64,000 nucleotides of DNA from Pyrinomonadaceae bacterium (lineage in GTDB: Bacteria > Acidobacteriota > Blastocatellia > Pyrinomonadales > Pyrinomonadaceae): the NCBI GenBank assembly GCA_014380365.1, contig JACMJZ010000013.1, positions 150,054-214,053 on the forward strand, written 5' to 3'. The position numbers and the translations under genes were made by a program. Below the pieces are notes generated by a model. It was not told the origin of the DNA. It ran no database searches and was given only the letters and a program-made list of their open reading frames with translations. Shown piece after piece: positions 34,559 to 44,203 of the stretch. The first letter of the stretch is position 1. Each line of letters starts with the position of its first letter.

Positions 34559-37500
34559 ATGACGTTTGATTCGCCGGCACAATTCAAGCCGAAGGAAGGA
34601 ATCGGAATGGGTCCTGGGCCTCTATACCTTAGGGACGAGCTAACGGCTGCGTTAAGCATTGAAGACGAGGACAGCCGGATGCAGGCGCTGCTCGATCTCG
34701 CACCCCGTCTGCCTCAGCAAACATTAAGTGAGGTGCTTGAGGCGGTGCCTTTAATTCAAGACGAAGCCACCCGCGCTCTTGCCATAGCTGGAATCGCACC
34801 TTACCTCGACGAGGGCCAAGTGCAAGCTGCCCTCGGACACGCCCAATTTATAACGTCGCAGGCGGCACGCTGCCATGCATGGGGCGCCCTTGGCGGGCGT
34901 CTGCCGGAGAAGACCAGAGAGAAATTTATCCGCGGAATCGTGTTCGACACCCCAGATCCAGCTGACCGGCTGAAAGCCTGGGTGCAATTGGCGCCATACC
35001 TGCCCAGCGACTTAAAACAAGAGGCAATTTCGACGGCTATGACCTTGGGTTATGAAGGTGAACGATCGGATGCCTTAATTGCGTTAGCCCCCCACCTTCC
35101 TGATGTCTGGAAGATGAAAGCGCTGAATTCGGCGAGGAGCATCGCTGCGCCATTCCTCAGAGTCCAAACCATAGCCGGCCTGATTCCGGCGCTGCCGAAG
35201 AAGGAGCGAGCAAACGCACTCAACGAAGCTCTTAGTCTCGCACGCGAGTTGGAATCTCCTTACGATAAAGCGCTCGGGTTGCTGACTCTGCTACCGCATG
35301 TGCCGCCAAGTCTTGAGCGGGATTTCTTCAATGAAGCATTTGAGGCAGCAGAGTCGATCCAGCAAGACCAGCAACGAGTCGAGATGATGACCCGTGTACT
35401 GCAGACGCGGCCTGAGGTGAGTTTGGGTCACCTCAAGAACCTGCTCCTTGGCGATGTGTCGTCAATTACCGACGAAAAAGCGCGTGCTGAAGCGCTCATC
35501 ACCTTCGCACGCTTAAGTCCGCCGGAACTGCATGGCGAAATTCTTGAGATAGCTCAGAAACTCGAAGACCGGAAAGTAAAATCAAACGTAATAATTCAGC
35601 TCCAGGGCATTATCGAACAGCAACCCGCTTCATCCCAGCCACCAGACGCTGCGCCGGCACCGCAAGTCATTAATCCTGAACCGATCCAGGATTTTCCAGA
35701 TTCCGATGCAGAACCAGAGCTTGAATGGCTCGGCGCTGACGCCGGGGCCTTCGTTGACTTCAGCGATACCGAGTCCGAGTCAACTCCATCGCAGGAACCC
35801 TCACCGGAAGAAACTCCACCGGCGAAACCAAAGCCACGGAAAGCAAGGGTGCCGCGCAAAAAACCTGCGCCGGCGGTGGAGTCGCCAGTAATTCAAGGAT
35901 CGGAGCCTCCAGCGCCCGACGAGTCTGTTGGCGTCAAGGCCTATCTTCATTCGGACAAGTGGACGCTCGACGATCAGTTGAACTATTCCCTTTACGCCGA
36001 CGCGATCGCTGAATTCATTTTCCACCCTGACAACCGGCCGCCGCTGGCGATTGGTGTGCTCGCGCCGTGGGGCCAGGGAAAGACAACTCTGATGAAGATG
36101 ATTCAGAACCAGATCGAGTCGAAGGCAAAAGGGTCGCAGGCTGCTAACCCAGCCGGAGTTGTGGCGCCTCCCATTACGCCGGGCCTTCACTTCCAGGACC
36201 TTAGACGATGGCTGCAAGATCCTACCAACTACAGGCTCGGTGCGGAGAAGCTGAACTATCCCACCGTTTGGTTTAATGCCTGGAAATATCAAAATAGTGA
36301 GCAACTCTGGGCGGGCATGGCTTACTTCGATTCTTTCTCAACTGGTAGGTCAGCTGCCCAGTCAGCTTGAGCGCGAAAAGTTCTGGCTCGCGTTACAAGC
36401 CGAGCGCATTGATTTCAATGCCATCCGCCGCGACATCCATCGCATGGTGTTCGAACGCGTCGCGCCATGGTTAGCCATCTGGCTGGTGATTGGCATCGTG
36501 GGCCTCATGGTCGCCTTGTTTGCAGTCGTGGCCGGCAACATGTTTCTCGGGGGAGGCGGTGGGGCTGCACTGCTATTCAGCGCTGTCATGTCTGCGAAGC
36601 AATGGAAGGGGGCGGTAGCTAAAGTCGATACCAAACCGCTGGAAGGCAAGTTTACACAGTATGTTCGGCAGCCAACCTACGAAGGCAAGCTGGGGTTCTT
36701 TCACGAAATCGAAATGGACGTGCAACGAGTTTTCAGGCTGTTGGTGGCTGAAGGGAAACCTGTAGTCGTGTTCATCGACGATCTGGATCGCTGTTCGCCC
36801 GGGACAGTCGCGCAGGTAATCGAAGCGATGAATCTTTTCCTCAGTGCTGATTTCCCTGACTGTTACTTCGTGGTTGGTATGGACGCGCAAGTGGTAGCCG
36901 CATCGATGGAGGTTGCATACGAGAACCTGGACAAAAAACTGAAAAGCGTGACGCGCAGTTACGGATCGTTGGGCTGGTACTTCATGGATAAGTTTATCCA
37001 GCTTCAATTCAACATACCGAACATGACGCCGGATCAGCGGAGTACGTATCTAACCAAACTGTTCGGACGTGACGCAGAAAAGGTCGAGAAGATACCAGCG
37101 GCCGAGCTTGATAGCGTAGAGAAACAACTGGAGGAAAACTTAAACAGCGCCACGCTCAGGCCCGAAGAGCTGCCCCAGCAAGCGGTGGAACTTTCGAAGC
37201 TGCGTCTGCAACGGCCGCAGGCATGGCAGCGCCTCTCGCATACACTGATCAAAACTAGTGCCCAGCAGCTTTCTGACGATAGTCCAACGCTCCAAAAATA
37301 CCTCGAACGTTACGAACCTTTTCTGGGAGTAAGCCCGCGAGGAATAAAGCGATTTGCAAATCTCTACCGGTTCTATAGTCTGTCCCAGCTTTCAAGACAA
37401 TCTCAGGGGCTGCCGGCTTGCTCCCCTTCAGCCTTGGCGCGTTGGTTGGTAATCATGCTCCGCTGGCCGCAGGTAGTTCGTTGGATTCAATGGGAGGGCG

Positions 37501-37721
37501 AGGCTAAGCTAAGCGCGGGGACGAGCGCGCTCAACAAGGCTGAAGCTTTGGAAGCGCAACTCGTGAAAACAGCCACCCACGCAGCCTGGCTAAAATACCT
37601 GGAAAAACTTGATCCCAATCACGCGGATTGGATGAGCGACAAGCAGTTCTATGAGTTCTTGAAAACCCCTGCGAGACCCGAAGAGAGACTTTCCTTCGCG
37701 GTTCAAACAGGTGTTTGGTAG
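34559..37721 (+). pseudogene. Repeat-containing KAP family P-loop NTPase, interrupted by a 1-base frameshift
   Basis: The first frame (34559-36370, 603 aa) has about eight helical repeats of the LLDLAPRLPQQTLSEVLEAV type (residues 25-330). An acidic/Pro linker follows with a basic patch (KPKPRKARVPRKKPAP), then the start of a KAP NTPase with Walker A WGQGKT at 504-509. It leaves frame after MAY (residue 589). The frame beginning SILSQLVGQLPSQ continues to 37721, with two membrane helices (APWLAIWLVIGIVGLMVA, then VVAGNMFLGGGGGAALLF) and Walker B VVVFIDDLDRC. Deleting one T at 36326-36327 restores a 1053-aa protein. KAP NTPases are membrane-linked ATPases, several of them tied to phage defence. 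Real mutation or sequencing error cannot be told apart here. Confidence 0.82.
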
Positions 37722-37739
37722 TTAGTTTTTCACACACAC

Positions 37740-39083
37740 TCACTCCGCCTTCTCAAGCGGTGGCACGACTGCGATAAAGTCATCGGCAAACCGTCCTGCA
37801 TACTGCGTCAACAGTTCCTCGACCCGTTCCAACTTTGACGAGCGCACGATCAAGCCGGCGTGATGACGCTTCTTCACGCGATAAACGATCTCAGGGTCAT
37901 CGTATGCAGAAGTGTCAGGAGCCTCCTGTTTCGAAAGAGACAGAACGATGCCGGCGTATTCATTTCGCGGCTGCTTGAGTTTGCGTGAACCGAGCCCTCC
38001 CCTGCGAACCGGCGGATCATCTGCTCCTTCCGTCTGCCCCTGCCGACTTGTGCCCGGCCCTCCCTGACGATCGGGCTTCTGTGCTGCCGTCTGCCGCTGC
38101 CTACTGCTCCTGTCGTCCGTCGCTTCCATGCGCGCCCACTCGCGCCAGAGATTCACTCCCGTGGCCGCTTCCAGAACGTCGGCAATGTAAGCACCGCCAA
38201 CGCGCGCGGCGATCTCGAGGAAATAAAACCGGCCATCAGTGTCGCTCTTGATAAACTCTGCGTGCGCTGCGCCTCGCTCAAGCTTAAGGGCCTTGATCAA
38301 CTTTCGATTGATCGCCAAAAGCTCTTTCTCGTTTGCCGACGTGTGGGCAACTGTCCGCGAGACGTAGGCTCCGCCCTGCTTGGCCACCTCCAGCGGAGGT
38401 CGTCCATACCGGTTCGCGCCGACGAATCGCACTCGGCCCTCGTCAACAATCGAATCAACGTGAAAAACCTCGCCGGGAATAAACTGTGCGAGCAAGTAGT
38501 AAGACACTCGCTCGCGCAGGTTCTCACGCGCGTTGCGTTCCTCGATTACCCGCCAGACTTCCTCCGGTTTTTCAACCTTGCTGATCCCGATGGCGGAAAC
38601 ATCCGAACGAGGCTTGATAATCCATGGCGGAGGAACCCGTTTCATGAATTGTTCCACTTCTTCTGTATTGATGAGCGGCACAAAGTCAGGAACGTTCAAT
38701 CCCGCTGCCTTGGCGTTAATAGCCATTGCCATCTTGTCGCGAAACGTCTTGGCAATTGAGCTGCTCATTCCCGGCAGGCAAAAATGCTCGCGCACCAACG
38801 CCGCGGTCATCACGTCAAACTCTTCGAGCGCAACGATTCGATCTGGTTTACTTCTCTGGGCCAGAAAACTCACCAGGTCTATGAACAACGGTGGGCCGGC
38901 GTCGTTTGGCAGCGCAATAAGATCGTCGAGGCTATCCCGCGGCCAGTCTTCCTTGAGCATCTTCTCTTTGGTGATCAAGACCACGTGAGCGCCAAGGCGT
39001 TTACACTCGCGAATGAAATCGACACCCTTGAAGTAGGTCGCCAGGCAGATGATGTTGAGTGGGGCGGTCTCTGATTGGGGCAT
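37740..39083 (-). CDS. ATP-grasp domain carboxylate-amine/thiol ligase-like protein
   Basis: A 447-aa ATP-grasp enzyme. It has a Rossmann-like N-terminal domain (NIICLATYFKGVDFIRECKR), the ATP-grasp lid WIIKPRSDVSAIGISKVE near residue 155 with its ATP-binding Lys, and the metal-binding strand FYFLEIAARVGGAYIADVLE near 290. Members join a carboxylate to an amine or thiol using ATP. The substrate is unknown. Residues about 323-365 (Arg/Gln/Gly-rich, RQRQTAAQKPDRQGGPGTS and following) look nothing like the family and are encoded by a repeat inserted in frame at 37990-38115. The rest of the C-terminal domain continues normally afterwards. Convergent with the KAP gene. Confidence 0.85.
   Translation of the reverse strand: MPQSETAPLNIICLATYFKGVDFIRECKRLGAHVVLITKEKMLKEDWPRDSLDDLIALPNDAGPPLFIDLVSFLAQRSKPDRIVALEEFDVMTAALVREHFCLPGMSSSIAKTFRDKMAMAINAKAAGLNVPDFVPLINTEEVEQFMKRVPPPWIIKPRSDVSAIGISKVEKPEEVWRVIEERNARENLRERVSYYLLAQFIPGEVFHVDSIVDEGRVRFVGANRYGRPPLEVAKQGGAYVSRTVAHTSANEKELLAINRKLIKALKLERGAAHAEFIKSDTDGRFYFLEIAARVGGAYIADVLEAATGVNLWREWARMEATDDRSSRQRQTAAQKPDRQGGPGTSRQGQTEGADDPPVRRGGLGSRKLKQPRNEYAGIVLSLSKQEAPDTSAYDDPEIVYRVKKRHHAGLIVRSSKLERVEELLTQYAGRFADDFIAVVPPLEKAE
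37990..38115. repeat. Repeat inserted in frame inside the ATP-grasp gene
   Basis: The plus strand holds CCCTCCCCTGCGAACCGGCG, then GGCCCTCCCTGACGATCGGG. The latter is close to the core of the 19476-19577 element (GGGAGGG near GACGGTCGGGC), and GCCCTCCCTAACGGTCAGG at about 34433 is similar. The insert adds about 42 codons without breaking the frame. Boundaries are approximate. Confidence 0.65.
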
Positions 39084-39217
39084 GGAGTTCTCGTGGCTCT
39101 GGACGCGCGCGCCTGATGGTTTTGCGCCAGCAGAATATAAACCTTTTACGGAATCGCGGTCACCTGATAATGTAGGCGGGCATTCCCGTAACGCAAGCTT
39201 TTTGCAAAGCCGGATTT

Positions 39218-39299
39218 GTAACGCAAACTGTTAGTTTGCGTCCGGCTGTTAACCACCCACGCCGTATAAATCGATCCGCAAACTAACAGTTTGCGTTAC
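39218..39299. repeat. Double hairpin with 23-bp inverted arms upstream of the ligase gene
   Basis: The arms at 39218-39240 and 39277-39299 are exact reverse complements (tip GTAACGCAAACTGTTAGTTT). Each arm is itself a small hairpin, CGCAAACT-GTT-AGTTTGCG. A degenerate third copy (GTAACGCAAGC) is at about 39188. The right arm ends 6 bases before the ligase start codon, so it overlaps the expected ribosome site and could affect translation. Confidence 0.85.
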
Positions 39300-39305
39300 A
39301 AAGCC

Positions 39306-40916
39306 ATGATCTTTCGCGGACCCTTTCCCGAAGTAACCATCCCCGAAGTTGCCATCACGCCTTTCGTGTTCGAAAACGCGCGGGCACTCGGCGATAAGCC
39401 GGCGCTCATTGACGGCCTAAGCGGTCGTGTCATCACCTATGCAGAACTCACCGACTCGATCTCTCGCGTTGCTGCCAGCCTGCACGCGCGCGGGTTCCAG
39501 AAGGGTGATGTGTTTGCAATCCTCAGCCCGAATCTGCCCGAGTATGCAATCGCCTTCCACGCAGTCGCATCGCTTGGCGGAATCTCTTGTACAGTCAATC
39601 CGCTTTACACCGAACAGGAAATTGCACACCAACTCAAAGACTCCGGTGCGCGCTTTCTGGTTACTGTCCCGTCGTGCCTCGAGAAAGCCAACGGCGCCGC
39701 GATGGAAGCAAACATCGAAGAGGCGTTTGTTTTTGACAACTTTGACAATGGCGAAGTTCAACCGACGACGGCAGGAGCAGGCGCTACTCCTTTCTCGTCG
39801 CTCCTGGAAAGCGACGGTGAGTTTCCGGAGGTCGAAATAAACCCGCGCGAAGATCTGGTTGCGCTTCCTTATTCAAGCGGGACTACGGGGCTTCCTAAAG
39901 GGGTCATGCTCACGCATCACAACCTCGTCGCCAACATGTGCCAGATGCAAGGCCTAAGTTACTTCACCGAGGCCGATACTCTGATTGCGGTCCTGCCGAT
40001 GTTTCATATCTATGGCTTGGTGGTCATCTTAAACCTGGGCCTACGCCAGGGCGTCACGATTGTCACTCTTCCACGTTTTGAGCTTGAGCTCTTCCTGCAA
40101 ACGCTGCAAAAGTATGAAGTCACTCTGGCCCATCTCGTGCCGCCGATTGTGCTCGCCCTTAGTAAACACCCCATCGTTGATAAGTACCCACTGCCAAAAG
40201 TCAGAACACTCTTCTGCGGCGCCGCTCCGCTTGATGAGAACCTGACGCGCGCCTGCATGGAACGCCTGGGCTGCGATATTCGGCAGGGATACGGCATGAC
40301 TGAAACCAGCCCCGTCACTCATTCATCGCCGGTGGAACGCAGCCAGGTGAAGTTTGGCTCCGTTGGTGTGACCGCGCCTAACACCGAATGCAAGATCGTC
40401 GATTTGGAAACTGGAGAAACGCTGGGACCAAACAAGGAAGGCGAAGTTTGCGTTCGCGGCCCACAGATCATGAAAGGTTATTTGAATCAGCCCGAGGCAA
40501 CTGCTGCAACGATAGATGCGGAACACTGGCTGCACACCGGAGACATTGGCTACGCCGACGCGGACGGTCACTTCTTCATCGTCGATCGGGCGAAGGAGCT
40601 TATCAAATATAAAGGCTTCCAGGTGCCGCCGGCCGAGTTGGAGGGTGTGTTGTTGACGCATCCGGCCATCAGCGATGCGGCGGTGATTCCCTGCCCTGAC
40701 GATGAGGCGGGGGAAGTGCCGAAGGCCTTCGTAGTCTTAAAAGGTGAGGCAAGCGCGGAAGAGATTCTAACTTTTGTAAACGAGCGAGTGGCGTCTTATA
40801 AAAAGATTCGCAGCGTGGAGTTTATCGACAAGATTCCCAAGTCGGCGTCGGGTAAAATACTCCGCCGAGTTTTGGTTCAAGCTGAACGAGAGAGGAAAAA
40901 ACTAGATGTCACCTGA
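39306..40916 (+). CDS. 4-coumarate--CoA ligase-like acyl-CoA synthetase (AMP-binding)
   Basis: A 536-aa ANL-superfamily adenylating enzyme that activates a carboxylic acid to an acyl-AMP and then an acyl-CoA. The opening IFRGPFPEVTIPEVAITPFV is typical of the 4-coumarate:CoA ligase group. The ATP loop YSSGTTGLPKGVMLTHHN is near residue 195, QGYGMTETSP near 330, HTGDIGYADADGHFFIVDRA near 415, and the catalytic Lys lies in PKSASGKILRR at the end. The substrate may be an aromatic or medium-chain acid. ATG 39306 replaces an upstream TTG within a repeat. The NTF2-like gene starts inside its last codons. Confidence 0.9.
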   Translation: MIFRGPFPEVTIPEVAITPFVFENARALGDKPALIDGLSGRVITYAELTDSISRVAASLHARGFQKGDVFAILSPNLPEYAIAFHAVASLGGISCTVNPLYTEQEIAHQLKDSGARFLVTVPSCLEKANGAAMEANIEEAFVFDNFDNGEVQPTTAGAGATPFSSLLESDGEFPEVEINPREDLVALPYSSGTTGLPKGVMLTHHNLVANMCQMQGLSYFTEADTLIAVLPMFHIYGLVVILNLGLRQGVTIVTLPRFELELFLQTLQKYEVTLAHLVPPIVLALSKHPIVDKYPLPKVRTLFCGAAPLDENLTRACMERLGCDIRQGYGMTETSPVTHSSPVERSQVKFGSVGVTAPNTECKIVDLETGETLGPNKEGEVCVRGPQIMKGYLNQPEATAATIDAEHWLHTGDIGYADADGHFFIVDRAKELIKYKGFQVPPAELEGVLLTHPAISDAAVIPCPDDEAGEVPKAFVVLKGEASAEEILTFVNERVASYKKIRSVEFIDKIPKSASGKILRRVLVQAERERKKLDVT

Positions 40917-41286
40917 GGTAATTTCTAAAGTAGTCAAAGCATACTTCGCGGCCACGCGAGAGATGAATCAAGACGCCTGGGTCAACACCTTCGCCGAAGA
41001 CGCTATTAGTCATGACCCGGTCGGAGCGCCGGCAATTGAAGGCCATCAGAAGCTGGGAGAGTTTTTCCAGTCTATTACGAATGCGTTTAAGGAAGTGGGT
41101 TTGACTGAGGACCAGGTATTCATCGCCGGTAACCAGGCGGCCGTGAAGTGGAGCGGAGCCGGCATTAGCAAGCAGGGTAATAAAGTGCGTTTCGAGGGCA
41201 TCGACGTTTTCACCATAAGCGAGGCCGGCAAGATCCAGACGCTGCACGCTTACTGGAACCCGGCTGAGATGATTGCGCAGCTTTAG
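40906..41286 (+). CDS. NTF2-like (SnoaL/ketosteroid isomerase fold) protein
   Basis: A 126-aa single-domain protein with the NTF2-like pattern: an N-terminal helix (VVKAYFAATREMNQDAWVNTFAED), HDPVGAPAIEGHQKLGEFF, then antiparallel strands (QAAVKWSGAGIS, VRFEGIDVFTISEAGKI, LHAYWNPAEMIAQL). Members include isomerases, cyclases and binding proteins for hydrophobic ligands. Its start overlaps the acyl-CoA ligase gene by 11 bases, with AGAGGAAAA as a ribosome site, so the two are translationally coupled. It may act on or hold the same metabolite. The reaction is unknown. Confidence 0.85.
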   Translation: MSPEVISKVVKAYFAATREMNQDAWVNTFAEDAISHDPVGAPAIEGHQKLGEFFQSITNAFKEVGLTEDQVFIAGNQAAVKWSGAGISKQGNKVRFEGIDVFTISEAGKIQTLHAYWNPAEMIAQL

Positions 41287-41311
41287 AGGGAAAATGGAAT
41301 TGGAGTATATT

Positions 41312-41452
41312 TATCCGCAGATTACGCCGATTACGCAGATTTCCAGAACCCGTAAACATAATGAGTAAGCAGTAGCCATGGTGTATTGGTTCTTTCCGTC
41401 AAGTTGCTTTTTCGTTTCTTGAATCGGTGTAATCTGCGTAATCTGCGGATAG
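41312..41452. repeat. Inverted repeat, ATTACGCAGA/TCTGCGTAAT type
   Basis: The left arm TATCCGCAGATTACGCCGAT (41312-41340) and the right arm AATCTGCGTAATCTGCGGATA (41428-41452) pair almost perfectly at the tips. It is the same family as 27451-27538 and fills the gap before the TonB-type gene. Confidence 0.85.
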
Positions 41453-41483
41453 TTTTAGGCTTTAGCACAAGGAGTATGACGTC

Positions 41484-42521
41484 ATGATATCGCCCAAATG
41501 TAGAGTTCTCACTTTGATTCTCTCGCTCACTCTGGGACTTCTAACACCTGCGCCCGCTCAATCGACGGCTGGCCCGGATTGGGAAACGCTGCGTCCGGAC
41601 AAGGAACAGTTTTCGGTGCTCATACCCAAGGGTTCGACTTTCGAAGAGGCGAGCAAAGTTCCCTATCACAAGATGGAACTTAATACTCGTTTCTATATCT
41701 CTAAGATGGCGGGTGGGCCGGTGTTCGCGGTAGTTTCGTTGAGCGGGATCAAACCGAACCCGGCGGCGTATACCGAAATGCAAAGAGTCAACTCCTACGT
41801 GGACGCTTTCAAGACTCTGTTCGTGCCCAAGATCAGGGATAAGGCTGGTTTGGCTCAGTTAACGTTTCTCCGCGATAGGACGTTGCAGGGAAATCCGGGA
41901 CGCGAGTATCGCCTAACCATTGGAAACCTCTCCGGCATCGCGCATGTCTATGCCACCAGCCGGCGGTTCTACGCGCTCGTCTATTTGAATGCAAAAAAGG
42001 ACGAGGCACTTCAAGATCAATTCCTCAGCTCGTTTGTGATTCCCGAAAGAACCATGCAGGCGCCCACTGTCGTAGCCGAACAAAACCAGACGCCGCCGTT
42101 GCGCCACGGAGTAACGCCACAGACAGCCGAAGACAACCCCGTGGCCAAGAAAGAACTGAGCGACGGCCAGAAAATGGAAGACGGGGTCGCGACGGATGCA
42201 GGCGGGGCGACTGGTAATGGTGAAGGTAAGCCCAAACGCGCACCAATTTCCGGCGGCGTGCTGAACGGAAAGGCCATTACCCTGCCCAAGCCGGAGTATC
42301 CTGCCGAGGCGCAAGCTGCCGGAGCGTCGGGCACGGTCGTGATACAGGTCACCATCGACGAATCAGGAATGGTGATCTCCACCAGGGCCATTTCGGGACA
42401 TCCCCTGTTACGACAGGCGGCAACAAACGCTGCGATGCAGGCAAGGTTTTCCCCGACGTCGCTGATGGGCGAGCCGGTGAAAGTGACCGGGGTCATTACC
42501 TACAACTTCGTGAAGCAGTAG
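41484..42521 (+). CDS. TonB C-terminal domain protein (energy-transducer family), exported
   Basis: A 345-aa protein. The signal peptide (1-26, LTLILSLTLGLLTPAPAQS) is followed by a domain of about 160 residues (WETLRPDKEQFSVLIPKGST to QDQFLSSFVIPE) of unknown type, a Pro/Gly-rich linker (about 195-255) and a TonB C-terminal domain (about 262-345: LPKPEYPAEAQAAGASGTVV to VITYNFVKQ). Classical TonB has an N-terminal membrane anchor, whereas this one seems secreted, a layout frequent in Acidobacteria. It may act in the periplasm rather than transduce energy. AAGGAG lies nine bases before the ATG. Confidence 0.85.
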   Translation: MISPKCRVLTLILSLTLGLLTPAPAQSTAGPDWETLRPDKEQFSVLIPKGSTFEEASKVPYHKMELNTRFYISKMAGGPVFAVVSLSGIKPNPAAYTEMQRVNSYVDAFKTLFVPKIRDKAGLAQLTFLRDRTLQGNPGREYRLTIGNLSGIAHVYATSRRFYALVYLNAKKDEALQDQFLSSFVIPERTMQAPTVVAEQNQTPPLRHGVTPQTAEDNPVAKKELSDGQKMEDGVATDAGGATGNGEGKPKRAPISGGVLNGKAITLPKPEYPAEAQAAGASGTVVIQVTIDESGMVISTRAISGHPLLRQAATNAAMQARFSPTSLMGEPVKVTGVITYNFVKQ

Positions 42522-42541
42522 GTTCTTTTACAACGATACTG

Positions 42542-42634
42542 CCGCGGATGCACGCGAATAAACGCTGAGAGGAACACATTCAGTTAGCCTCCAGTTGATT
42601 GGTTGGATCTGCGTCTATCCGCGTGAATCCGCGG
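42542..42634. repeat. Inverted repeat, CCGCGGAT/ATCCGCGG type
   Basis: The left tip CCGCGGATGCACGCGAATAA (42542-) pairs with the right tip ATCCGCGTGAATCCGCGG (to 42634). It is a diverged relative of the ATTACGCAGA family. It lies between the TonB-type and decarboxylase genes. Confidence 0.75.
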
Positions 42635-42733
42635 CTAGTTTTCTTGGATGGAGCTTGACGCGTTTGCATCTCCAGTCTATCTTCGCTCGAATTCATAAGT
42701 CGCAATCCTGAGTCTCCCGGGGAACCCAAAGAA

Positions 42734-44173
42734 ATGTCGTCTACCGTTTTGTCAGCAGCTCCTGCCTGGACCATTCCCGACTACCTCGAAGTGCGCGATG
42801 GCCATCTGGCGATAAACGGCGTGGACGCGCTCGAGTTGGTTTCGCAGTACGAGTCGCCGCTTTTTGTTTTTTCAGAGTCACGCATCAGATCGAATATCAA
42901 CCGTCTAACAGCCGCGGCCACTTCCGTCGAACGCCCAATCCGTTTCTTCTATGCCTCGAAGGCAAACTCAAACATGGCCGTGCTTCAAACTGTGTTGGCC
43001 TCCGGGATTGACGTCGAGGTCAACAGCGGTGGTGAACTCTTCAAAGCATTGCGCGTCGGATTTCGTCCGGATCAAATTATCTTCAATGGCACGAGCAAGA
43101 GCGCCGGCGAACTTGACGACGCTGTCACCGCAGGAATCTATGCGATCAACGTTGACTCGATCTACGAGATTGGCCTGGTTGAAGAAGCCGTAAGGCGCGT
43201 GGCCGCCGAGAGTGGTAAGCCACCAAAACCAGCGCGCATCGCCCTCCGACTCGTTCCGGAAATCGGAACCCGATCACATCTGGGACTGCAGACAGCTTTG
43301 CTGACGTCGAAGTTTGGCATCTCGTCGTCCGAAGTTCTCGAAGCTTTCCGGAGAAGTCTACAGAATCCCGATCTGATTCACGTTTGCGGGATTCACATTC
43401 ACGTCGGCTCCCAGACACCCGATGTCGAACCCTTTGCTGAAGCTTTCCGAAGCATGTGGGAACACCTCGTGGCGATTCACAGGGAGACGGGCCACACGCT
43501 CGAGCACATCAACCTCGGCGGAGGCATTCCGGTTAACTACCTGCGCGACCGCTCGCAAGCTGATCAACTCCCCGAACACGAGCGCGACATGCTTGGCGCC
43601 GATCTCGAACCTTCGGCCGTTCTGCGCGAAGCTCTGCGTATAGCTCGCGAGTCGGCCCGGCTGGCAAACGCGGAACATCTTCTCGAAGGCGTCGAGATTC
43701 TGCTGGAGCCGGGACGCAGCATCATCGCCGACGCCGGCCTGGTGCTGACCACCGTGCTCAACATCAAGCGGCGGCCCGAGACTGGGGATGTTTGGTTGTT
43801 GACCGACGCCGGCTACAACCTGATGCTCTCAATGAACAATTACAAGTGGTACTACCACCTTATCTCGGCTAGTTCCGCTGACGCGCCGGCCGACGAAAAA
43901 TATAAAGTTGCCGGTCCGCTCTGCGATTCGGGCGACGTCTATTTCGACATCGAACGCGGTGGTCGCCTTCCTGACTATCGTTATTTGCCGGAGAATGTTC
44001 AGCCCGGCGAAGTGCTGGCGCTGCTCAACAGCGGCGCGTACTCGCTGGCCCAAATGTTTCACTACAACGGCCGCCCACTGCCGGCCGCGGTGATGGTTCG
44101 CGATGGCGGCAAAGTCGATTTGATCCGCCGCCGCGACACTTACGATGACCTGTTGACCAACGACGTTTGGTAG
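42734..44173 (+). CDS. lysA: Diaminopimelate decarboxylase-family PLP enzyme
   Basis: A 479-aa fold-type III PLP decarboxylase. The cofactor Lys is K76 in FFYASKANSN. HIHVGSQ (near 220), the glycine loop NLGGGIPVN and EPGRSIIADAG (near 325) bind PLP, and CDSGDVYF near 395 supplies the partner-subunit Cys and Asp. LysA makes L-lysine from meso-DAP in the cytoplasm. At 479 aa it is longer than usual and the sequence is somewhat atypical, so ornithine/arginine-type or siderophore-pathway decarboxylases remain possible. An APC permease starts 30 bases downstream, a pairing that recalls decarboxylase-antiporter units. Confidence 0.78.
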   Translation: MSSTVLSAAPAWTIPDYLEVRDGHLAINGVDALELVSQYESPLFVFSESRIRSNINRLTAAATSVERPIRFFYASKANSNMAVLQTVLASGIDVEVNSGGELFKALRVGFRPDQIIFNGTSKSAGELDDAVTAGIYAINVDSIYEIGLVEEAVRRVAAESGKPPKPARIALRLVPEIGTRSHLGLQTALLTSKFGISSSEVLEAFRRSLQNPDLIHVCGIHIHVGSQTPDVEPFAEAFRSMWEHLVAIHRETGHTLEHINLGGGIPVNYLRDRSQADQLPEHERDMLGADLEPSAVLREALRIARESARLANAEHLLEGVEILLEPGRSIIADAGLVLTTVLNIKRRPETGDVWLLTDAGYNLMLSMNNYKWYYHLISASSADAPADEKYKVAGPLCDSGDVYFDIERGGRLPDYRYLPENVQPGEVLALLNSGAYSLAQMFHYNGRPLPAAVMVRDGGKVDLIRRRDTYDDLLTNDVW

Positions 44174-44203
44174 GCGCGGCCCTGCCGCAGGCCGGCAAAA
44201 ACT

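Noticed and set aside
36276..37721. Separate gene start for the second half of the KAP NTPase
   Set aside because: The frame before residue 18 reads as random sequence, and the real continuity is with the upstream frame through a one-base shift, so it is not an independent gene.
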